Of a DNA stretch of 64,000 nucleotides, positions 56,136 through 64,000 are shown piece by piece (within the stretch, counting starts at the first letter, position 1; the number at the start of each line of letters is the position of its first letter). Made by a program: the position numbers and the translations under genes. Origin of the DNA: Hydrogenophilales bacterium (GTDB lineage: Bacteria; Pseudomonadota; Gammaproteobacteria; Burkholderiales; Thiobacillaceae); contig JADJCP010000007.1 in assembly GCA_016703155.1 (NCBI GenBank), positions 121,035-185,034 on the forward strand, in the 5' to 3' direction. The notes below the pieces were generated by a model. The model searched no databases. It was not told the origin of the DNA and saw only the letters and a program-made list of their open reading frames with translations.

Positions 56136-56679
56136 AGGTCGGCAAGCGGTCTTGCGGGAACTCGCCCAGCGGCAGGGCGACGCGGTCCTTGTCGGACAGT
56201 TCGGGCGCATCGATGGGCCAGTCAATACCCAGCGCCGGGTCGTTCCAGAGGATGCTGGCTTCGTCCTTGGGGGAATACAGTTCGGTGCATTTGTAGGCGA
56301 ACAGGGCGGTTTCGCTGGTGACGCAGAAGCCGTGGGCAAAGCCGGGCGGGACGTAGAACTGGCGCTTGTTGTCGCTGGAGAGTAGCGCCGAGACCGACTG
56401 CCCGAAGGTGGGCGAGCCGCGCCGGATATCGACGGCGACGTCGAACACTTCCCCTTGCAGGACGTAGACCAGCTTGCCCTGGGCGTTGGGGTGCTGGAAA
56501 TGCAGGCCGCGCAGAACGCCGCGGCGGAGTAGGACAGGTTGTCCTGGACGAAGCTCGCGCAGGCCGGCCTCGGCGTAGCGTGCCTGGTTCCAGGTTTCCA
56601 TGAAGAAGCCGCGCGCGTCGCCGAAGACGCGCGGTTCAAGGATGACAACACCGGGGATATGAGTTTCAATAAGGTCCAT
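56125..56679 (-). CDS. rfbC: dTDP-4-dehydrorhamnose 3,5-epimerase
   Basis: Third step of dTDP-L-rhamnose synthesis. The barrel motifs RGVLRGLHFQ (catalytic His) and YVPPGFAHGFCV are intact, and length (184) is normal. Residues 41-51 (about 56529-56560) are out of frame: the conserved FVQDNLSYS occurs in the neighbouring frame at the same place and the listed frame reads RPGQPVLL. Two compensating one-base changes explain it. It is the first gene of the rml operon and divergent from recQ. Confidence 0.9.
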   Translation of the reverse strand: MDLIETHIPGVVILEPRVFGDARGFFMETWNQARYAEAGLRELRPGQPVLLRRGVLRGLHFQHPNAQGKLVYVLQGEVFDVAVDIRRGSPTFGQSVSALLSSDNKRQFYVPPGFAHGFCVTSETALFAYKCTELYSPKDEASILWNDPALGIDWPIDAPELSDKDRVALPLGEFPQDRLPTYAD

Positions 56680-56801
56680 GACCCGTTCGTCGGAATGTCG
56701 CGAAAGTTACCAATAGAATCAGGGCGGCATTATCCACTTTCCGTGATGCGAACCAAAATTGGGCTGCCGCAGTACGGCAGACAGCCACCTACATCAATGC
56801 C

Positions 56802-58619
56802 ATGAACGCCTTATCCCTGCTCAACGACATTTTCGGCTACCCGGCCTTTCGTGGTCCGCAGGCGGAGATCGTCGAGCATGTGGCCGGCGGTGGCGATGCC
56901 CGCAGGTGCTCATGCCCACCGGCGGCGGCAAATCGCTGTGCTACCAGATCCCGTCGCTGCTGCGCCAAGGTATCGGCGTCGTGGTGTCGCCGCTGATTGC
57001 CCTGATGCATGACCAGGTGGCGGCACTCGACGAGCTGGGCGTGCGCTCGGCCTATCTCAACTAATCGTTGAGCGCCGAGGCGGCGCTGGCCGTCGAACGC
57101 GGCCTGCTGGCGGGTGATTACGACTTGATCTACGTCGCTCCGGAGCGCCTCATGCTGGCGCGCTTCCAGGCCTTGCTCGACCAGCTCGCCGCCGGGCCGG
57201 GACTGGCGCTGTTCGCCATCGACGAGGCGCATTGCGTGTCGCAGTGGGGCCACGACTTCCGGCCCGAGTACATCCAGCTCTCCATCCTCGCCGAGCGCTT
57301 CCCGGCGGTGCCGCGCATTGCCCTGACCGCCACCGCCGATCCGGAGACGCGCGCCGAGATCGTCGACAAGCTGCGCCTGCATGACGCCCGCCAGTTCGTT
57401 TCCAGCTTCGACCGGCCCAACATCCGCTACCGCATCATCGACAAGGCCAATGCCCGCAACCAGTTGCTGGCCTTCATCCGCGACGGTCACGCGGGCGAGG
57501 CGGGCATCGTCTATTGCCTGTCGCGACGCAAGGTGGAAGAGACCGCTGAATGGCTGGTCGAACATGGCATCCAGGCCCTGCCCTATCACGCCGGCATGGA
57601 CACGGCGCTGCGTCGGCGCAACCAGGACCGCTTCCTGCGCGAGGATGGCATCGTCATGACCGCCACCATTGCCTTCGGTATGGGCATCGACAAGCCCGAC
57701 GTGCGTTTCGTCGCCCATCTCGACCTGCCGAAAAGCATCGAAGGCTATTACCAGGAAACTGGCCGAGCCGGGCGCGATGGCGCCCCCGCCGAGGCGTGGA
57801 TGGCTTACGGTCTGTCGGATGCCGTGCAGCAGCGGCGCATGATTGAGGAGGGCGATGCCGATCCGGCCTTCAAGCGCCTCGCCCACGCCCGCCTCGACGA
57901 ACTCCTGGCCCTGTGTGAATCGGCCACTTGTCGGCGTCAGCGCTTGCTCGCCCACTTCGCCGAGGCCAGCGCGCCCTGCGGCAACTGCGATGTCTGCCTG
58001 GAGCCGCCGGAAACCTGGGATGGCACCGAAACCGCGCAACAGGCGCTGTCCTGCGTCTACCGCACTGGGCAGCGCTTCGGCGCCGGGCATGTCATCGACG
58101 TGCTGCTCGGCCATGACACCGAACGCATCCGTCAGTGGGGTCACGAAAGCCTGAGCACCTATGGCATCGGCAAGGCGCTAGACGAAAAGGAGTGGCGCGC
58201 CGTGTTCCGGCAGTTGGTCGCGCTCGGCTTGCTGGACGTTGACCATGCCGGTTACGGCGGCTTGCGCCTGACTTCGGTCAGTCGGCCCGTCCTGAAGGGC
58301 GAGCAGACCCTCACCTTGCGCCGTCAGGTAGCACGCAAGCGGGTCAAGGAGGTGCGCCGCGCCAGCGCTCACGCAGGATCTGGATGCCGTCGGCGAGGTG
58401 TTGTTCCAGCTCTTGCGCGAATGGCGCTCGGCGACTGCCAAGGAACACGGTGTGCCCGCCTACGTCATCTTCCACGACGCCACTTTGGCGGCCATCGCCG
58501 CAGCGCATCCGAAAACCCCGGATGATCTGCGTGGCCTGTCGGGAATCGGTGCCGCTAAGCTGGCGCGCTATGGCGAGGAAATCCTGGAAGTGTGCGGTGG
58601 ATTTGGATCAGCAGACTGA
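56802..58619 (+). pseudogene. recQ: ATP-dependent DNA helicase RecQ with three frame lesions
   Basis: Full-length RecQ order is present over about 606 codons: MNALSLLNDIFGYPAFRG, Walker A LMPTGGGKS, DEAH in FAIDEAHCVSQWGHDFRPEY, motif VI YYQETGRAGRDG, the zinc site (RRQRLLAHFAE, CGNCDVC) and the HRDC domain (AYVIFHDATLAAIAA). Lesions are a one-base loss near 56902, a TAA at 57062-57064 in the middle of YLN-SLSAEAA, where RecQ proteins have Ser, and a two-base loss near 58370 before the HRDC domain. As sequenced it cannot yield an intact helicase. Confidence 0.9.
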
Positions 58620-58678
58620 AGGCCCGCGACAACCTGTATTCGCTCAGCCGGGCAGTGGCTAATGGCTTGGCGTCTCAG

Positions 58679-59374
58679 TCATTTTCGCCGCGTGTAAACG
58701 GTATTGACAAATACCATTTCTTTCGCATTATAAACCAATTGCCTGGCTGGTTTGTAGCCTAGCGATTGCATGAAATCATTGTAAACCAATGCGTTCGCAT
58801 CTATCTCCAGTATAATCAGTGGACTGTGCTTCTCGATTAAATTCGCTGCCCCTTTTAGAATTTCGAACTCGTACCCTTCCACATCCAAGTGCAATATGGA
58901 AACTCGAGGCGAGTCCACCAATTCATCCAGCGTATAGACCTCGCACTTCTGCAACCCATCTTCTGGGTCAATGATTTCTGTCGTTCGAGTTCTCGGCCCT
59001 AAATCCAATCCATTTTCTCTGGTGCGAAAGTGCTTGCTCGCACGCGTGCTGGCCAGGCCACAATGAAATAACTTAACATTGTTAAGACTGTTGATTTCAA
59101 TTGTTTTTTTGGCGCAATAAAAATTCTCGTCGTTTGGCTCGAACGTCCATACATGCCCCGCGGTGGATTTGGATAGGGCAGGCAAGAAATCCCCGAATCC
59201 TGCTCCCGCATGAATTATGTCGCAATTTTCATTATGCTCCGCCATGAATCTAATAGTGCTGGGCTCGTGTACCTTGCCAGATAGTATCGCTTTGGCGGTG
59301 AATGTGTAGGCGGAAGACTTCGGAACGAAATATTGTCCGTACTTGTTATGCGCAAGTAAATACTTTTTATCCAT
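58679..59374 (-). CDS. FkbM family methyltransferase
   Basis: SAM-dependent O-methyltransferase of the FkbM type, often acting on glycans. Visible are a degenerate glycine-rich loop (IIHAGAGFGDFLPAL), TFEPNDENF and the family signature LHLDVEGYEFEILKGA. The DNA is distinctly AT-richer than the flanking recQ and amidotransferase genes. It lies 54 bases after the AMP-ligase gene on the same strand, and the pair was probably acquired together. The acceptor is unknown. Confidence 0.85.
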   Translation of the reverse strand: MDKKYLLAHNKYGQYFVPKSSAYTFTAKAILSGKVHEPSTIRFMAEHNENCDIIHAGAGFGDFLPALSKSTAGHVWTFEPNDENFYCAKKTIEINSLNNVKLFHCGLASTRASKHFRTRENGLDLGPRTRTTEIIDPEDGLQKCEVYTLDELVDSPRVSILHLDVEGYEFEILKGAANLIEKHSPLIILEIDANALVYNDFMQSLGYKPARQLVYNAKEMVFVNTVYTRRK

Positions 59375-59428
59375 TTGATAGGCCTTGCGATTCGAGTTGA
59401 TGGGCAGACCGACATAAATATCGATTTG

Positions 59429-60874
59429 TTATGAACTTCGTAAGTTTGTCTCGAATTCCGCTCTCACTTGTTGCCGTAATATTTTGCCAAAATCATTTCG
59501 AGGCAGCATTTTAACGTAATAAACGTAAGCCCTGGGGAATCCACTTAGCGCTCTTTTGATCAGGGGAAGTTTCTGTTTATTTTCAATTGGTGGCTCCGAT
59601 TCAATAACTACGTAGACATCCTCTTCACCGGAAGCGTTCTGTTTGGAAAAAATACACACTCCCCTTACGCCCAGTTCGTCACACAATCTGTCTTCAATCG
59701 GGAATGGCAGCACTTTCTGCCCCCCATATTGATGACATCCGTGATCCGCCCATAGAGGCTTACTCGACCATCATGCCGCATGGCAGCCATGTCTCCCGGA
59801 TAGAAATAGCCATTCTGGAAAAATTCCCGGGAGGTGGTTTCATCGTTCAGATAGCCATTCGGGCCACCCTCTGCACCGATGCGTATACGCCCCATCGTTC
59901 CATTCGGCACAGGATTGTTATCGTCATCGACGATTTCCACGATACGGTCGGCAACAAGCTTATGCCAACGATGGTCATCAGGCGTTTCAATGGGTGTCAC
60001 GGCGATACAGCCCGCTTCCGTTGAAGCCAGCCAGTTGTATAAATTTGGAGTAATGCGCGATTTGATTTCTCCCACTTGGGCGCGAGTCATTGCACCGCCT
60101 CCAACGAAGAGATGAAGCTTGTCATTGCACGCGAAAGCGTTTTTGGGTGCCGCAAGGATAGTGGCTAGTGCTGATGGTATTAATACCGCGTGCGTGAGAT
60201 TGTGATCTGAAAACACCCGGTGCGGATTATGCGATTGTTGAATGACCGTAGTGCCGCCCACAAGCCAGGGACTGGCGGCCCATCTGTAGCCTACGCCTGT
60301 CCAGCCGCCACAACCAAATACGCAAAGCACTGAATCTTGCCCCATCCCGGTCAGGTCTACTTTTCTTTGTAAAAAACCTTGTCCATCTCGGGGTCACAAG
60401 AACCATTTTGTAGGTTCCTGTTGTACCTGATGTCAGCAAGATATGACCGCCATGGCTGTATTTCTCTATTGAATCATCAATGCTGTTTACAGGCTCGTTC
60501 GCCAATGATACGGATATAACTGGAACTCCGAGTTGCGCGCAGCAATCATTCAGGCCATTTTGATTGTCACCTTCGGTTGTGAATACATATCGAATGCTTG
60601 GGAGGCTGGGCCGAGAAAACCACGCCTTGTTGGGTACGGAAATTGTGGTAAAGCCCAAGCTCCTCAGCGCTAGGCTTAAAATCCAGAAATCACTTAAGTT
60701 GTACTGATATAGGGCAACATACCCTGGACCATGATAGCCTCGCCGAGAAAAATATCCTTTTGCCAGTTTGATCAAATGCGAAAGCGATTTATACGAGATT
60801 GGAATACCGTTATGGATTAATGCCGGCTTGTCTGGTGTGCTTTCGGCCCACTTGAAAATTAATTTTTCAATCAT
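59429..60874 (-). pseudogene. AMP-forming ligase (ANL superfamily, acyl-CoA synthetase-like), two frameshifts
   Basis: Adenylate-forming enzyme that would activate an acyl or amino acid. The P-loop ILLTSGTTGTYKMV, WLASTEAG and YPGDMAAMRHDGRVSLYGR-type core motifs are seen, with DVINMGGRK before the mobile C-terminal domain (VLPFPIEDRLCDEL). The frame is lost at the homopolymers 60361-60364 (one extra base) and 59720-59725 (one base lost); repair gives about 482 residues. The start MIEKLIFKWAES at 60874 is preferred. It is paired with the FkbM gene and may supply an acyl group for glycan or lipid decoration. Confidence 0.75.
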
Positions 60875-60913
60875 CGCTGACCCCGTATACACCGTGGCAG
60901 TTTCAAAACACAC

Positions 60914-61323
60914 AATTCGTGTCTGAAATACCCTTCAATGTTTTTACTGAGACCATTGAATTCTGGACGTGGCGGAAACAGGGGGCAAACCGGCAATAGA
61001 GAGAAGTGCCCACGGTTTTCCATTTTTTCGCATCCTGTATAGTTGTATCCGCCCTTGCATGAGCGTGTTCGTGATCGAATCAGTCGACCAGTTTATCCTC
61101 GCTGGGCGGTAGTATTCTTGGTCGTTTGAATTACACACCTTGCCGTGTTGCATGGCAAGCGCAACTCCAGCGAATGGGTAAGGCTGAGGCCGGCGCTATC
61201 CGGACATCTGTTTGCGTGACCTACAGCCATTGACACGGCATGAAAACCGAAACACAAGTGTCATGCGCGGTTGATATTGAAGCGGCCGTATCGTGATAAC
61301 GGATTTCGCCGATAGCTGGCCTG
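60914..61323. other. Intergenic region without recognised gene
   Basis: About 410 bases between the AMP-ligase start and the amidotransferase end. A 70-codon frame on the minus strand (60944-61153) has no homology I recognise and no good ribosome binding site. The base composition is intermediate. It probably holds the promoter of the AMP-ligase/FkbM pair. Confidence 0.5.
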
Positions 61324-63117
61324 CTATATGCGAGGTGTGGCGTCATCGATGTGCCGTTGCAACCAGAGTTCCAGCAGGGCGAGGTGCCAGAGCTTGCTGC
61401 CCTGGATGCGTGTGTGGTGGCTTTCCGGTTCGGCCAGTAGCCGGTCGACGTAGGCCCGGTCGAACAGGCCGCGCTCGCGGCATGCCTGCGTGTCGAGGAT
61501 GTCGCGCATGAAGTCGAGGAACTCGCCGCGCACGTATTTCAGCGCCGGCATCGGGAAATAGCCTTTTTTCCGGTCGATCACCGCGTCCGGGATCATGCCC
61601 CGGGCGATGCGCTTGAGGATGTGCTTGCCGCCCGAGGCCAGTTTCAGTTCCGGCGGCATGCTTGCCGCCAGTTCGACCAGTTCGTGATCCAGGAAGGGCA
61701 CACGGGCTTCCAGGCCCCAGGCCATGGTCATGTTGTCGACGCGTTTCACCGGGTCGTCGGTGATCAGCATGGTGGCGTCCATGCGCAGCACTTGGTCGAT
61801 GAACGCGTCGGCCATGGGTTCGGCGAGCCGGTTGGCAACAGTCGCGGCGCTGTGGTCGGCGCCATGATGCCGGAAGGCGACGGTACGCAGGAATTCATCG
61901 TGGTCGCGGTCGAAATAGTGGCGCCGGAAGCGTTCCAGCGGCGTGCCTTCGGTTTCGGCCTGCATGCGCGGGTACCAGAAGTAGCCGCCGAACACCTCGT
62001 CTGCACCCTGGCCGCTTTGCACCACCTTGACGCTGCGCGCAACCTGCTCCGAGAGCAGATAGAAGGCCACCGCGTCCTGGCTGACCATGGGTTCGGCCAT
62101 GGCATCGACGGCCTCGGGTAGGCGCGTCAGGACTTCGCTGTTGGCGATCTGGAAACTGTGGTGGCGGGTGCCGAAGTGGGCGGCGACGGCGTTGGAATAT
62201 TCGAATTCGTGACCGCGTTCCTCGGGCTGGTCCTCGAAGCCGATGGAGAAGGTGAGCAGATCGCTGACTCCCTGTTCCGCCAGTAGGCCGACCAGCAGGC
62301 TGGAATCGAGGCCGCCGGAGAGCAGGACGCCGACCTTGACGTCGGCGACCTCCAGACGCTTGCGCACGGCGGCGCAGAGCGAGTCGTGGATCGCCGCTTG
62401 CCATTCGGCTTCGCTCATGGCCTTGGCCGGGCGCTGGGCGCTCAGGTGCCAATATTGGCGTTCTGTCGTCTGGCCATTGAGGCCGATGTCCATGCAGGTG
62501 CCCGGGGCGACTTTGCGTATGCCGTTCAGCAAGGTGCGCGGCGCCGGAACCACGGCATGCAGGGTCAGGTGATGGTGCAGGGCGATAGGGTCGATATTGG
62601 TGTCGACACCGCCCGCCGCCAGCAGGGCTTGTGGCGTCGAGGCGAAGCGCAGATGCCCTTGTGCGCGGCTGTAGTAAAGCGGTTTGATGCCCAGCCGGTC
62701 GCGTGCCAGAAACAGGCGTCCGGCGCGGCTATCCCAGATGGCGAAGGCGAAGGCGCCGTGTAGGCGCTCGACGCAGGCCTCGCCCCATTCGGCATAGGCG
62801 CGCAGGATCACCTCGGTATCGCCGTCGGAATGAAAGGCATGGCCTTTGCCGATAAGTTCGGCGCGCAACCGGGGGTAGTTGTAGATGGTGCCGTTAAAGA
62901 CCAAGGCCAGGCCGCAGGCGGCGTCGACCATCGGCTGCGCCGAGCGCTCGCTCAGGTCGATGATCGCCAGACGGCGATGGCTGAAGGCCACGGGGCCGTC
63001 GAAGTACCGACCGCCGCCGTCCGGGCCCCGACGTACCAGGCGCTCGACCATGCGGTCGAGTATCAATGGATCGGGGCGAGCCCCGTCGAAGCGTATTTCA
63101 CCGGCGATACCGCACAT
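61324..63117 (-). CDS. N-acetylglutaminylglutamine amidotransferase (asparagine synthase family)
   Basis: Class II glutamine amidotransferase that makes the osmoprotectant N-acetylglutaminylglutamine amide. The nucleophile Cys2 (MCGIAGEIRFDG), the PP-loop LLSGGLDSSLLVGLL and VVQSGQGADEVFGGYFWYP are present, as are VDNMTMAWGLEARVPFLD and DRKKGYFPMPALKY. Length (597) and these blocks match the specialised family rather than AsnB. The dedicated GNAT/ATP-grasp synthase that usually accompanies it is not adjacent in this window. Transcribed away from pgpA. Confidence 0.87.
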   Translation of the reverse strand: MCGIAGEIRFDGARPDPLILDRMVERLVRRGPDGGGRYFDGPVAFSHRRLAIIDLSERSAQPMVDAACGLALVFNGTIYNYPRLRAELIGKGHAFHSDGDTEVILRAYAEWGEACVERLHGAFAFAIWDSRAGRLFLARDRLGIKPLYYSRAQGHLRFASTPQALLAAGGVDTNIDPIALHHHLTLHAVVPAPRTLLNGIRKVAPGTCMDIGLNGQTTERQYWHLSAQRPAKAMSEAEWQAAIHDSLCAAVRKRLEVADVKVGVLLSGGLDSSLLVGLLAEQGVSDLLTFSIGFEDQPEERGHEFEYSNAVAAHFGTRHHSFQIANSEVLTRLPEAVDAMAEPMVSQDAVAFYLLSEQVARSVKVVQSGQGADEVFGGYFWYPRMQAETEGTPLERFRRHYFDRDHDEFLRTVAFRHHGADHSAATVANRLAEPMADAFIDQVLRMDATMLITDDPVKRVDNMTMAWGLEARVPFLDHELVELAASMPPELKLASGGKHILKRIARGMIPDAVIDRKKGYFPMPALKYVRGEFLDFMRDILDTQACRERGLFDRAYVDRLLAEPESHHTRIQGSKLWHLALLELWLQRHIDDATPRI

Positions 63118-63268
63118 GTCGGGCCTGTCTGGATGGAAGTGGGTCTGAAGAAACGGTGCGTTGCATCACCGGCATTGTAGTTAAGCTGTAATACACTGGC
63201 AGGACTAGATGCGCTTCACTGGAGCGCGATTGCGACCCGAACCCCGCGGCTGCGCGGCTGGTGATTTG

Positions 63269-63742
63269 ATGCGACCCACACGACAATTCCTGTTCGCCCA
63301 TCCGGCGCATTTCCTGGCGCTGGGCTTCGGTAGCGGCCTTGCCGCGATCGCCCCGGGCACCTGGGGTACTCTGGCGGCGTTTCCGCTCTACTTCCTGCTG
63401 AGCGCGGCGGGCGGCGCGATCTACTGGTTTGCCACTGGGCTGGCGCTGCTCGCCGGCATCTGGATCTGTGGCAAAACCGGACGTGCGCTCGGCGTTGCCG
63501 ATCACGGCGGTATCGTCTGGGACGAGATCGCCGCATTCTTGCTGGTGCTGCCGTTCGCGCCGCCGACTTGGTGGGGCTATCTGCTGGCGTTCCTGCTGTT
63601 CCGACTGTTCGATATCTGGAAACCCTTCCCGATCGCCTGGTGCGATGGTCACCTGAAGGGCGGGTTCGGGGTGATGTTCGACGATGTCCTGGCGGCGGGC
63701 TACAGCCTCCTGTGTCTTTGGGGCGTGTCGCAATGGCTGTAA
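63269..63742 (+). CDS. pgpA: Phosphatidylglycerophosphatase A
   Basis: Inner-membrane phosphatase that makes phosphatidylglycerol from its phosphate. Motifs GSGLAAIAPGTWGTLAAFP, WDEIAAF, FRLFDIWKPFPI and GGFGVMFDDVLAA are all family hallmarks. MRPTRQFLFAHPAH at 63269 is chosen over 63209. The start of pncC lies within its last codons (overlap 63733-63742), a common pgpA-pncC pairing. Confidence 0.94.
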   Translation: MRPTRQFLFAHPAHFLALGFGSGLAAIAPGTWGTLAAFPLYFLLSAAGGAIYWFATGLALLAGIWICGKTGRALGVADHGGIVWDEIAAFLLVLPFAPPTWWGYLLAFLLFRLFDIWKPFPIAWCDGHLKGGFGVMFDDVLAAGYSLLCLWGVSQWL

Positions 63743-64000
63743 CCCAGGAGGCCCTGGAGGCATTGGCGGCAGAGGTCGGCACGGCCCTGGAGAAACGTGG
63801 CTGGATGCTGGCGACCGCCGAGTCCTGCACTGGCGGCTGGGTGGCCCAGGCGATGACGGCCATCGCCGGCAGCTCCGCTTGGTTCGACCGGGGTTTCGTC
63901 ACCTACAGCAATGTCGCGAAGCAGGCCATGCTGGGCGTCGCCGCCGAGACCCTGGCACGGCACGGCGCGGTCAGTGAGGCCGCCGTGGCCGAGATGGCGC
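63733..64000 (+). CDS. pncC: Nicotinamide-nucleotide amidase (CinA C-terminal type), 3' partial
   Basis: Deamidates NMN to nicotinate mononucleotide in pyridine nucleotide recycling. The catalytic Ser motif LATAESCTGGWVAQAM and the following AIAGSSAWFDRGFVTYSN-K pattern are clear. The frame runs off the right edge after about 89 residues. The start overlaps the pgpA end by 10 bases. Confidence 0.92.
   Translation, partial: MAVTQEALEALAAEVGTALEKRGWMLATAESCTGGWVAQAMTAIAGSSAWFDRGFVTYSNVAKQAMLGVAAETLARHGAVSEAAVAEMA

Noticed and set aside
60944..61153. 70-codon minus-strand frame
   Set aside because: No ribosome binding site, no homology recognised and no coding bias.

Overview
The window is GC-rich chromosomal DNA from a member of the Pseudomonadota, most likely a beta- or gammaproteobacterium. 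The basis is the housekeeping set: ubiJ-ubiB, hda, secA with its SEC-C tail beside a DciA/DUF721 gene, aroK, mtnA, pgpA and pncC. I cannot name a genus. No rRNA, tRNA or CRISPR array was seen.

Layout. 1-24.0 kb (+ strand) is a surface-glycan locus. It has an ABC exporter (Wzm fragment, Wzt) and a run of modular enzymes in which sulfotransferase-like, methyltransferase and GT2 glycosyltransferase domains are joined to each other and to coiled coils. It continues with a cupin sugar epimerase-like protein, a GSCFA protein, a UDP-glucuronate decarboxylase, a GtrB/GtrA/membrane-protein triad, another GT2 and an MBOAT/SGNH pair typical of glycan O-acylation. The SGNH gene is split by an IS21-family element (20.65-23.23 kb). 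24.0-29.0 kb has an orphan ABC-2 permease, a flavoprotein, a MidA-type methyltransferase, two small conserved proteins and a broken fucosyltransferase-like gene. 29.0-47.8 kb is core genome: secA, dciA, aroK, a VanZ-like protein, a DHH protein, an MreB-like protein, an SSS symporter, a FadL-like porin, an ECF sigma factor, ubiJB, mtnA-hda, a GT-B enzyme and a BCS1-like AAA protein. 47.9-52.3 kb carries an RND efflux pair whose pump is fused by its 3' end to a thioredoxin remnant. 52.4-56.7 kb is the dTDP-rhamnose operon (rmlC, rmlD, a zinc-ribbon membrane protein, rmlB, rmlA). 56.8-64.0 kb has a damaged recQ, an AT-richer FkbM plus AMP-ligase island, the N-acetylglutaminylglutamine amidotransferase, pgpA and the start of pncC.

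How the genes work together. The first 24 kb and the rml operon together suggest a rhamnose- and UDP-xylose-supplied, possibly sulfated, methylated and acylated polysaccharide exported by a Wzm/Wzt transporter. The most unusual signal is a near-identical coiled-coil tail on three catalytically unrelated proteins of the locus. A 28-residue tandem coiled-coil repeat inside a fourth protein may be a related device that brings the enzymes together.

Caution. More than twenty reading-frame lesions occur across the window. Most are one- or two-base indels, many in homopolymers, and they also hit genes expected to be essential or intact (rmlB, rmlC). Residual sequencing error is the simplest explanation. 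Genes marked as pseudogenes here may be intact in the organism, except the IS21-split gene and perhaps the RND/thioredoxin junction.
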